A stretch of DNA of 8,380 bases, taken from contig JAQGKJ010000638.1 in NCBI GenBank assembly GCA_028290165.1, positions 1-8,380 of the forward strand. Direction: 5' to 3'. Positions 1-6,741 of this stretch are shown here, one piece after another. The position numbers and the translations under genes were made by a program. Under the pieces are notes generated by a model, which was not told the DNA's origin, did no database searches, and saw only the letters and a program-made list of their open reading frames with translations. The stretch is from Bradyrhizobium sp. (GTDB lineage Bacteria > Pseudomonadota > Alphaproteobacteria > Rhizobiales > Xanthobacteraceae). How positions within the stretch are numbered: position 1 is the first letter of the stretch; each line of letters opens with the position of its first letter.

Positions 1-729
<729 letters not shown>

Positions 730-764
730 GCCGCCCTTCGCCCTTTCGAAAACAAATTCGAGCC

Positions 765-789
765 GGAACTATTTGCCTGAACAGACGTT
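765..789 (+). promoter_or_regulatory. Candidate general-stress sigma (EcfG) promoter
   Basis: GGAAC at 765-769 and CGTT at 786-789 are separated by exactly 16 bases. This matches the published EcfG/SigT-type promoter of alphaproteobacteria (GGAAC, 16-17 bases, CGTT). It lies in the 133-bp gap between accC and the kinase gene, with the GTG start about 65-70 bases beyond the expected transcription start. In my by-eye search it was the only match with legal spacing on either strand. It would place the whole kinase-receiver-kinase block, and perhaps aat by read-through, under the general stress response. Function is inferred from sequence only. Confidence 0.6.
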
Positions 790-821
790 TTGGTCGGTTG
801 GGAAGCCCTTCCCGTCGGGGG

Positions 822-843
822 GGAATTGCTTGAATTCCAATTC
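822..843 (+). repeat. Nested inverted repeats in the kinase leader
   Basis: GAATTG (823-828) pairs with CAATTC (838-843), and alternatively GGAATT (822-827) pairs with AATTCC (833-838). The two hairpins are mutually exclusive and lie 20-40 bases before the GTG start at 863, inside the expected 5' leader. They could be a binding site or could affect translation. The stems are short and no role is shown. Confidence 0.3.
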
Positions 844-862
844 TGAATGACACGAGCCCGCT

Positions 863-2392
863 GTGACGCCTGAGGTCACGCGCCGTCGCGCGATTGGGCA
901 GATCCTGCTGCTTGCGGCGGGCCTCGTCGTGCTGGCCGTAATCAGCGCCGGTTCGGTGTATCTGGTGAACAAGGCACGGGAGGACGCGCGCTGGGTGCTG
1001 CACACCGTCGAAGTCGAAAACCAGATATCGCTCACCCAACTGCAGTTGCGCCGCGCCGAAAGCGCGCAGCGCGGTTATCTCCTGACATTGGTGCCGGAGT
1101 TTCAGGCCGATTTCGAGACTGCCGCGTCGCAGCTCGCGCCGGCGCTGACGCGGCTCAGCCAATTTGCGAGCGACAATCCCGTTCAAAAGCGTCTCGTCGA
1201 CGAGATGCTTCCGCTCTGCAATCAACGGATCGACGAATTCCGCAAGACCATCGAACTGGCGCGAACCCAGCACGTGGATGATGCCACGCGGATTATACGC
1301 GAGGGCGTGGGCCGCGAGGCCATGAAGCATATCGACGATCTCGCCGGCCAGATGCGGGTGGAAGAGGATCGCCTCTTCGTGCTGCGCACCACGAACGCCG
1401 ATCGCAGCCAGTCGCTGGCGGCATCGATGACCTGGATCGGTTCGGGCTTCGTGGTCGTGCTGGCGGGCATCTCGATTTTCCTGGTGCGGCGCTCCGCGCG
1501 CGCGCGTGACGACGCCGAAGCCTTGCTGCGCGACAACAATCTCAACCTGGAAGCCACGATCGACGAGCGCACCGCCGATCTTCGCGAGGCCAACAACGAA
1601 ATCCAGCGCTTCGCCTATATCGTCAGCCACGACCTGCGCTCGCCGCTGGTGAACATCATGGGCTTCACCAGCGAACTTGAGGAATTGCGCGCCGACATTT
1701 TCAGGCGGATCGCGGCGCTGGGCCGCGCGGCAGCCCCGGCTGCGTCGGCGCCGCTGATTGGTGGGGAAATCGAGCCGGCGCTTGAGGGCGAAGACAAGCA
1801 GCTCTCGCAGGACTTCTCTGAGGCCCTGGGTTTCATCAAATCGTCGATCGCCAAGATGGATCGTCTGATCACCGCCATCCTCAACCTCACCCGCGAGGGC
1901 CGGCGCGAATTCGAGCCGGTGCGGATCGACGCCCGCGAGCTGATCGAAGGCATCGTTGCGACCGTTGCGCATCAGGCCGCGGAAGCCGAGGCCCGGATCC
2001 GCATCGAGCCGCTGCCGCACATCACCAGCGACCGCCTCGCGCTCGAGCAGATTTTCTCGAACCTGATCGACAACGCGCTGAAATACCTCAGGCCGGACGT
2101 GCCCGGCGACATCACGGTCCGGGGCCGGACCAAGCTCGGCTTTGCGATCTTCGAAATAAGCGACAACGGCCGCGGCATCGATCCCAAGGACCATCAGCGA
2201 ATTTTCGATCTGTTTCGCCGCGCTGGAGCGCAGGACAGGCCGGGCCAGGGAATTGGACTTGCCCATGTCCGCACTTTAGTGCGGCGGCTCGGCGGAACCA
2301 TGTCGGTGCAATCCGAGCTCAACAGCGGCAGCACCTTCACGATCACGCTGCCGATCAACTGGACAGCGAGTAACCGGAACAGGGAATCATGA
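863..2392 (+). CDS. CHASE3-domain membrane sensor histidine kinase
   Basis: A 509-residue inner-membrane sensor kinase. Order: short basic N-terminus, TM1 (about 12-35), periplasmic CHASE3-like sensor (about 36-187, with the typical RRAESAQRGYLLT stretch), TM2 (about 189-208), coiled-coil linker (about 213-248), DHp domain with phospho-acceptor His256 in SHDLRSP, and HATPase_c with N-box Asn404 (LIDNALKY), DNGRG (434-438) and GQGIGL (461-466). All catalytic boxes are intact. The DHp helices are separated by an Ala/Pro- and Glu-rich segment (about 276-320), longer than in a canonical HisKA hairpin. The GTG start is chosen because it sits just before TM1; the ribosome site (GAG at 854-856) is weak. 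There is no receiver or Hpt domain in the protein, so phosphate must go to a separate receiver. The stop overlaps the next ATG by 4 bases, so translation is coupled to the adjacent receiver gene, the obvious first partner. The ligand is unknown; CHASE3 is a general extracytoplasmic sensor domain. Confidence 0.92.
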   Translation: MTPEVTRRRAIGQILLLAAGLVVLAVISAGSVYLVNKAREDARWVLHTVEVENQISLTQLQLRRAESAQRGYLLTLVPEFQADFETAASQLAPALTRLSQFASDNPVQKRLVDEMLPLCNQRIDEFRKTIELARTQHVDDATRIIREGVGREAMKHIDDLAGQMRVEEDRLFVLRTTNADRSQSLAASMTWIGSGFVVVLAGISIFLVRRSARARDDAEALLRDNNLNLEATIDERTADLREANNEIQRFAYIVSHDLRSPLVNIMGFTSELEELRADIFRRIAALGRAAAPAASAPLIGGEIEPALEGEDKQLSQDFSEALGFIKSSIAKMDRLITAILNLTREGRREFEPVRIDARELIEGIVATVAHQAAEAEARIRIEPLPHITSDRLALEQIFSNLIDNALKYLRPDVPGDITVRGRTKLGFAIFEISDNGRGIDPKDHQRIFDLFRRAGAQDRPGQGIGLAHVRTLVRRLGGTMSVQSELNSGSTFTITLPINWTASNRNRES

Positions 2393-2829
2393 GCAAGCCA
2401 GTCACCATCATCATGATCGAAGACGACGAGGGACACGCGCGTCTGATCGAGCGAAATATCCGCAGGTCCGGCGTCAACAACGACATCATGCCATTCACCA
2501 ACGGTACAGCAGCGGTGAACTATCTGTTCGGCGAGGATGGCTCAGGGCTCGCCCGCAAGGGCGAGGCATTATTGATTCTGCTCGACCTCAATTTGCCTGA
2601 TATGACTGGCATCGACATCTTGCGGCGCGTCAAAGAGAACAAATATCTCAAATGTGCTCCGGTCGTGGTGCTGACCACGACCGACGATTCCCAGGAAATC
2701 AAGCGCTGCTATGAACTCGGCTGCAACGTCTACATCACGAAACCCGTGAACTACGAAAGCTTCGCCAACGCCATCCGCCAGCTCGGGCTGTTCTTCTCCG
2801 TCATCAAGGTTCCGTCGGCCGCCACATGA
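2389..2829 (+). CDS. Single-domain response regulator, Rcp1-like
   Basis: A 146-residue receiver with no output domain, of the type related to cyanobacterial phytochrome partner Rcp1. Acidic pocket Glu11-Asp12-Asp13, phospho-acceptor Asp66 (LLDLNLPD), switch Thr96 (LTTTDD) and conserved Lys118 (TKPVNY) are all present, so it should be phosphorylated. The loop with LARKGE at about 54-59 and the NLPDMTGIDILRRVK stretch are typical of this subfamily. The start ATG overlaps the kinase stop (ATGA at 2389-2392), with AGGGA at 2381-2385 as a closely spaced ribosome site. Its own stop overlaps the next start (ATGA at 2826-2829). Lacking an output domain, it must act by protein contact or as a phosphate shuttle or sink between the two kinases that flank it. 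This role is inferred; the receiver identity is secure. Confidence 0.93.
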   Translation: MSKPVTIIMIEDDEGHARLIERNIRRSGVNNDIMPFTNGTAAVNYLFGEDGSGLARKGEALLILLDLNLPDMTGIDILRRVKENKYLKCAPVVVLTTTDDSQEIKRCYELGCNVYITKPVNYESFANAIRQLGLFFSVIKVPSAAT

Positions 2830-3950
2830 CACCTGCAACGCCCACCTTGCTGTTTATCGACGACGACGAGGCGCTTGCCCGGCTGGTCGAGCGCGGACTG
2901 ACGCGGGCCGGCTTCAAGGTCGTGCATGCTGCGAGCGGCAGCGGCGGCCTCGACCGCCTCGCGCAAGGCGGCATCGATGTGATCGCGCTCGACCAATACA
3001 TGCCCGGCCTCGACGGGCTGGAAACGCTGGAGCGGATATTGGCGATCCCGGATGCGCCGCCGGTGGTGTTCGTCACGGCCTCGCAGGACTCCAGCATCGC
3101 CGTCACGGCGTTAAAGGCCGGCGCCGCCGATTATCTGGTGAAGGATACGCTCGGTGATTTCATCCCCCTGCTGCAGGTTGCGATCGACGGCGCGCTGCGC
3201 CAGGCACAAGTCCGAAAGGCGCGCGACGACGCCGAGGCCGAGGTCCATGCTTCGCGCGACCGCTACGCCGCGCTCGCCGCCGAGCGCGAGGTATTGTTGC
3301 GCGAAGTCAACCACCGCGTCGGCAACAGCCTGCAGATCATCGCCTCGCTGTTGCACCTGCAGGCCAATTCCACGACCCAGGAAGACGTCAAGGCGGCGCT
3401 GACCAATGCGATGGGGCGCGTCGCCGCCGTGGCCCAGGTCCATCGCCGGCTCTACACCTCGCACGACCTGAAGAGCGTGCTCTTGAACCAGTATCTCGAT
3501 GCCCTGCTCGAGGATCTCAGGAGGTCTGCCGAGGGCAACCGGATGTCGCGGCTGACATTGAAGGCCGAGCCGATCGAGATCGATCCCGACCGCGCGGTGG
3601 CGATCGGCATCATCGTCAACGAACTGGTGATGAACGCCGTCAAATATGCCTACCCCGACGGCGCCGGGCCGATCCACGTCGATCTCAGCGCGCAAGGCGA
3701 CGATGTCGTGCTGTCGATTGCGGACGACGGCGTCGGCCTCAACGCGAGGGCCGACCCGCGTTCCACCGGGATGGGGCAGCGCATCGTCACCGCGATGGCG
3801 GCAAAGCTCGAGGCAAGCGTCGAGCGCGATCCCGGCCATGCCGGCACAAGGATCGTGGTGCGGTTCCCCCGCGCCAAACCTGTGACAAAACCCGGCTGTG
3901 CGTCAGGCGGCGATCGCGGAACGGCAACCGGGGCTGACACGATGCGTTGA
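2826..3950 (+). CDS. Receiver-HisKA_2 hybrid histidine kinase (cytoplasmic)
   Basis: A 374-residue soluble protein. The N-terminal receiver (about 6-122) has Asp12-Asp13, phospho-acceptor Asp56 (ALDQYMP), Thr84 and Lys106 (LVKD). A helical linker (about 123-155) leads to a HisKA_2 dimerisation domain with the phospho-acceptor His163 in the NHRVGN motif, then a HATPase_c domain with N-box [11 protein letters not shown] (265-275), ADDGVGL (299-305) and TGMGQRIV (314-321). There are no membrane segments. Kinases of the HisKA_2/HWE class often feed PhyR in the alphaproteobacterial general stress response; the receiver in front suggests that kinase activity is gated by phosphorylation from another kinase, the CHASE3 protein being the neighbour candidate. 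The last ~22 residues, after the ATPase domain, are Gly-rich and of no recognisable fold. The start overlaps the upstream stop by 4 bases and lacks a good ribosome site of its own, so translational coupling is likely. Confidence 0.92.
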   Translation: MTPATPTLLFIDDDEALARLVERGLTRAGFKVVHAASGSGGLDRLAQGGIDVIALDQYMPGLDGLETLERILAIPDAPPVVFVTASQDSSIAVTALKAGAADYLVKDTLGDFIPLLQVAIDGALRQAQVRKARDDAEAEVHASRDRYAALAAEREVLLREVNHRVGNSLQIIASLLHLQANSTTQEDVKAALTNAMGRVAAVAQVHRRLYTSHDLKSVLLNQYLDALLEDLRRSAEGNRMSRLTLKAEPIEIDPDRAVAIGIIVNELVMNAVKYAYPDGAGPIHVDLSAQGDDVVLSIADDGVGLNARADPRSTGMGQRIVTAMAAKLEASVERDPGHAGTRIVVRFPRAKPVTKPGCASGGDRGTATGADTMR

Positions 3951-3964
3951 TGGGCCGCCCCATC
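3949..3964 (+). repeat. Hairpin overlapping the kinase stop codon
   Basis: GATGGG (3949-3954) and CCCATC (3959-3964) form a perfect 6-bp GC-rich stem with loop CCGC. It starts within the TGA of the receiver-HisKA_2 gene and lies 35 bases before the aat start. No T-run follows, so it is not a standard intrinsic terminator; it could cause pausing or protect the upstream mRNA end. Confidence 0.3.
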
Positions 3965-3999
3965 GCGTGGCTATCCTCCGCCTGCTATCCTGCCACCCC

Positions 4000-4677
4000 A
4001 TGACCTCACGCGACTCCGCCTCTTCCGAAATCACCCCCGAGGTGCTGCTGCGCGCTTATGCCTGCGGCATCTTCCCAATGGCCGAAAGCGCCGACGATCC
4101 GACCCTGTTCTGGGTCGAGCCGGAAATGCGCGGGGTCATTCCGCTCGACGGCTTTCGCATCGCCTCGCGCCTAGCCCGCACCGTGCGCTCCGACGCCTTC
4201 TCCGTCACCGTCAACACGGCGTTCAAGGCGGTAATCTTCGGCTGCGCGGCGCCGCAAGCGGGCCGCGACGACACCTGGATCAACAAGCGCATCCGCGATC
4301 TTTATGTCGGCTTGCACGAACTCGGGCACGCTCACAGCGTCGAGGTCTGGGAGAATGATGACCTGGTCGGCGGGCTCTACGGTGTCAGCCTCGGCCGCGC
4401 CTTCTTTGGCGAGAGCATGTTCCATCGCGCCCGTGACGCCTCGAAGGTCGCGCTGGTGCATCTGGTGGCGCGGCTGATCGCGGGCGGATTCGAGTTGCTC
4501 GACACCCAATATGTGACCGAGCACTTGCGTACATTCGGCGCGGTCGAAATCTCGCGGCGGCGTTACACCGCGCTGCTCGACAAGGCGATCAAGGAAGAGG
4601 CGGATTTTTGCAAGTTGCCGGCCGATCGGCCGATCGGCGGCGCGCAGGCGCTCGCGATCATCGCCGCGCGCGGGTAG
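4000..4677 (+). CDS. aat: Leucyl/phenylalanyl-tRNA--protein transferase
   Basis: A 225-residue enzyme that moves Leu or Phe from aminoacyl-tRNA to proteins with an N-terminal Arg or Lys, marking them for ClpS/ClpAP degradation (bacterial N-end rule). Family landmarks: AYACGIFPM (19-27), FWVEPEMRG (37-45), TWI (92-94), HAHSVEVW (110-117), GGLYGVSLG (124-132), FFGESMF (135-141) with the conserved Glu138, ASKVAL (147-152) and LLDTQ (167-171). Length is close to E. coli Aat (234). The frame is open further upstream to a GTG at 3898, but that would overlap the kinase gene by 53 bases, and the family homology begins just after ATG 4000, so I choose that ATG. The ribosome site is poor. It may be read from the upstream kinase block or from a weak promoter of its own in the 49-bp gap. 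The 3' end faces the DUF2155 gene only 11 bases away. Confidence 0.95.
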   Translation: MTSRDSASSEITPEVLLRAYACGIFPMAESADDPTLFWVEPEMRGVIPLDGFRIASRLARTVRSDAFSVTVNTAFKAVIFGCAAPQAGRDDTWINKRIRDLYVGLHELGHAHSVEVWENDDLVGGLYGVSLGRAFFGESMFHRARDASKVALVHLVARLIAGGFELLDTQYVTEHLRTFGAVEISRRRYTALLDKAIKEEADFCKLPADRPIGGAQALAIIAARG

Positions 4678-4688
4678 CGCTCCACGCT

Positions 4689-5675
4689 CTACTGCCTGAA
4701 AATCCCGAACAGGCCGCCGGGTTGCTGCGGCGGGGGCTGCGGTTGCGGCTGTTGTTGCGTCTGCTGTTGCGGCGGGGGGAGTGGCGGCGGGCGCGGCACG
4801 GCCTGCTTCGGCGGCGCGCGCTTTTGAACCGGCGCCGGCGCTGCAGCTTTCGGCGGATCGACGGGTGCGGCGTTTACCACCGTGGTGTCCGGCGCTTTGC
4901 AGTCGGTCAGCCAGATATCATAGATCGGATGCTCGACGCCGTGCAGGCCGGGGCTTGCCGCAAACATCCAGCCCGAGAAAATCCGCTTCACCTCGCCCTG
5001 CAGCGTGATCTCGTCGACCTCGACAAAGGCGTCGGTGTTGGCGGCTTCCGTCGCGGGGCGCGTATAGCAGGCGTCGGTTTTGACCCGCAGCGCGCCGAAC
5101 TGCACGGTCTCGCCGATGTCTTCGTCGAAATTGATGATGCGCCCGGTGATCTTGTCGAGGCCGGAAAAGCTCGCCTTCTTGTTGACGATCTTCTGCGCCG
5201 GCGGCTCGGAGACCACCTCGTCGCCGGGCTGCAGCGTCGCCGGCGATTGCGGCACGCCTTTCGGCTGGCGCTGCCCCGGCGGCAATCCCGGCAGCGCATT
5301 GGCGCCGGGAGGTGCTGCCGCGACGCCCTGGTTGGGCTGCGGCGGCGCCACGGCGATGCCGGGCGGCGTGTTTTGGGGAATGACGGTGGTGCCGGGCGGC
5401 GGCGCTAGCGGCTGCGACTGGACCGATCCCGGCGGCGGTACGCCCTGCCCCGGCAGCGGCCGATTGGGCGTCGGCAACAGACGACCTTGCGGCAGTTCCG
5501 GCACTTCTTCCTCGTCGTCGGGCGCCTGGTTGTTGCCACGGGGAATGTTGCCGGGCGGACGCGGGGCGGGATCGGAAAAGATATTGCCGATCTGCGCCTG
5601 CGCCGGCGGCGCGAGCGAGATCGTTGCAGCGGCAAGGAGGGCCGCAAGACCAGTCAGGGCAATGGTTCGAAGCAT
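4689..5675 (-). CDS. Secreted DUF2155 protein with Pro/Gln-rich arms
   Basis: A 328-residue exported protein of unknown function. It starts with a signal peptide (MLRTIALTGL then a hydrophobic core) with likely cleavage after AQA at about residue 27. No lipobox Cys follows, so it should be soluble periplasmic or outer-envelope associated. Residues about 35-155 are a Pro/Gly/Gln-rich, probably disordered arm. The DUF2155 domain lies at about 160-262: KKASFSGLDKITGR, then ETVQFGALRVKTDACY, FSGWMFAASPGLHGVEHPIYDIWLTDC. It has just two cysteines, Cys203 and Cys259, which could form a disulfide. The tail (about 265-328) is again Pro- and Gln-rich and ends in GGLFGIFRQ. DUF2155 genes near aat and accC are a common alphaproteobacterial arrangement, which supports the family call but does not reveal the role. 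Upstream, only a weak ribosome site (GCGAG next to the ATG) is visible. Confidence 0.88.
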   Translation of the reverse strand: MLRTIALTGLAALLAAATISLAPPAQAQIGNIFSDPAPRPPGNIPRGNNQAPDDEEEVPELPQGRLLPTPNRPLPGQGVPPPGSVQSQPLAPPPGTTVIPQNTPPGIAVAPPQPNQGVAAAPPGANALPGLPPGQRQPKGVPQSPATLQPGDEVVSEPPAQKIVNKKASFSGLDKITGRIINFDEDIGETVQFGALRVKTDACYTRPATEAANTDAFVEVDEITLQGEVKRIFSGWMFAASPGLHGVEHPIYDIWLTDCKAPDTTVVNAAPVDPPKAAAPAPVQKRAPPKQAVPRPPPLPPPQQQTQQQPQPQPPPQQPGGLFGIFRQ

Positions 5676-5741
5676 CTCGCGGCTTTAAAAGGGCGAATCG
5701 GGCTCGCGACATTGTACAGGGGTAATCCGCCGCTCGCTGGG

Positions 5742-5759
5742 CAACCGGTTAACACGTTG
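5742..5759. promoter_or_regulatory. Imperfect 18-bp dyad in a divergent promoter region
   Basis: CAAC-CG-GTTAAC-AC-GTTG is symmetric at 14 of 18 positions, centred on the palindrome GTTAAC, and overlaps a second palindrome AACCGGTT (5743-5750). It lies between the divergent starts of the DUF2155 gene (67 bases away) and the SDR gene (156 bases away), a position suited to an operator. No regulator gene is adjacent, and the assignment rests on symmetry alone. Confidence 0.3.
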
Positions 5760-5804
5760 AATACGGCGGGGAAAGGGCGGGTTCGCCCCGCTTCAGACCA
5801 CTGG

Positions 5805-5945
5805 TCAGCCCGCTCCCCGAGTGAAATAGTCGCATCCGATCAACGTTCGCGCGGCCTCGCCGAACCACCAGAAATCCGGGAACAACCGGACGAGCCACAA
5901 GGAAACCCCATAGAGATGCCCGACCAGGTGCGCGATCGAATTCGA
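5805..5945 (-). pseudogene. Possible 3' remnant of a rhomboid-like membrane protease gene
   Basis: Read on the minus strand, the stretch ending in TGA at 5805-5807 gives about 46 coherent residues: SNSIAHLVGHLYGVSLWLV, then RLFPDFWWFGEAARTLIG and a short polar end. AHLVGHLYG fits the AHxxGxxxG signature of rhomboid TM6, where the His is catalytic. Third codon positions are G/C in 28 of 36 codons (5808-5915) on this strand, against 19 of 36 for the same codons read on the plus strand, which supports past coding on the minus strand. To the right of about 5945 the same frame turns into an antisense shadow of the SDR gene without hydrophobic segments, and no GxSG Ser motif is found. So only the 3' end survives. 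Rhomboid assignment is tentative; it could be another polytopic membrane protein or a chance open frame. Confidence 0.4.
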
Positions 5946-6707
5946 CTGGACGGCAAGATCGCCGTCGTCACTGGTGCCGCCGGCGTCATCGGAGCTGCGG
6001 CCATTCGGCTGTTGGCCGCGCGCGGGGCGCGCATTGTCGCCGTCGACCGCAGGGAAAACGACCTGCAAACCGCGGTCAGGGAGTTGCCCGCCTCGGCGCA
6101 GGCGCTTGCCGTTACCGCCGACGTCAGCGACGAAGTTGAGGTCGCCGACTATGTGCGCGCGGCGATCTATAATTTCGGCACCATCGACGTGTTCCACAAC
6201 AATGCCGGCGTCGAGGGCGACATCGCGCCGATCACGAAATATTCCCTCGAGGCGTTTCGCCGGGTACTCGATGTCAACGTCGTCGGCGTGTTCCTGGGTT
6301 TGAAACATGTGCTGCCGGTGATGCTGAAGCAGAACAAGGGCAGCATCATCAACACCGCATCGATCGCAGGCTTGATCGGCTCTCAGGACATCGCGGTCTA
6401 CAGCGCCAGCAAGCATGCCGTGATCGGGCTCACCAAGAGCGCCGCGCTGGAATGTTCGGCGACCGGCGTGCGCGTCAATTGCGTCTGCCCCGGCCTGATC
6501 GACAGCCGGATGCTGAGCGCGATCATCGAAGGCCGCAATCCCGGCAACGCGCCGGTGCCCAACGCGAAGATCGTGGACCGGATTCCGGCGCGCCGGCTCG
6601 GACAGGCTTCCGAGGTAGCTTCCATCGTCGCATTCCTCGCCTCCGACGAGGCCAGCTATGTCTCGGGCTCTGCCTACACCGTCGACGGCGGGCGGACCGC
6701 GGCTTAA
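5916..6707 (+). CDS. SDR-family NAD(P)-dependent oxidoreductase
   Basis: A 263-residue classical short-chain dehydrogenase/reductase acting on an alcohol or ketone; the substrate is not readable from sequence. Rossmann nucleotide loop TGAAGVIG (19-26), Asp44 at the end of beta-2 (VAVDRR, which favours NAD over NADP), Asp69 (TADVSD), NNAG (95-98), and the catalytic set Asn121, Ser149, Tyr162 and Lys166 (YSASK) are present. PGLIDS (192-197) and the C-terminal SGSAYTVDGG are standard for the family. The middle Gly of the TGxxxGxG loop is Val24, a less common variant. The start ATG at 5916 has AAGGAAA about 10 bases upstream; a GTG at 5928 is an alternative. The fold proper begins at LDGK (11-14), so the first ten residues are an extension that lies opposite the rhomboid-like remnant. 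Only 34 bases separate it from the esterase gene, so the two are probably cotranscribed. Confidence 0.93.
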   Translation: MPDQVRDRIRLDGKIAVVTGAAGVIGAAAIRLLAARGARIVAVDRRENDLQTAVRELPASAQALAVTADVSDEVEVADYVRAAIYNFGTIDVFHNNAGVEGDIAPITKYSLEAFRRVLDVNVVGVFLGLKHVLPVMLKQNKGSIINTASIAGLIGSQDIAVYSASKHAVIGLTKSAALECSATGVRVNCVCPGLIDSRMLSAIIEGRNPGNAPVPNAKIVDRIPARRLGQASEVASIVAFLASDEASYVSGSAYTVDGGRTAA

Positions 6708-6726
6708 GCGTTTTAATTCATATTTC

Positions 6727-6731
6727 GGAGG
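6727..6731 (+). promoter_or_regulatory. Ribosome binding site of the esterase gene
   Basis: GGAGG, 10 bases before ATG 6742. It decides the start: the same frame is open back to 6658, but that upstream codon lies inside the SDR gene and has no comparable site. Confidence 0.7.
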
Positions 6732-6741
6732 TTTTCCCAGC

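Noticed and set aside
3741..3764. Minus-strand EcfG-like boxes (AACG, 15 bases, GTTCC on the plus strand)
   Set aside because: The spacer is one base too short, it lies inside the HATPase region, and no minus-strand gene follows.
3898..3999. Upstream extension of aat to a GTG at 3898
   Set aside because: It would overlap the receiver-HisKA_2 gene by 53 bases and adds 34 residues with no family similarity; ATG 4000 gives the normal Aat N-terminus.
5080..5688. Plus-strand open frame opposite DUF2155, rich in Gly, Ser and Pro
   Set aside because: It is a mirror of the Pro/Gly-rich arm on the other strand, which has a signal peptide and a known domain.
5487..5915. Upstream open frame in phase with the SDR gene
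   Set aside because: It runs antisense through the DUF2155 gene, has low third-position GC over 5808-5915 and no SDR-like sequence; the SDR fold begins only after 5945.
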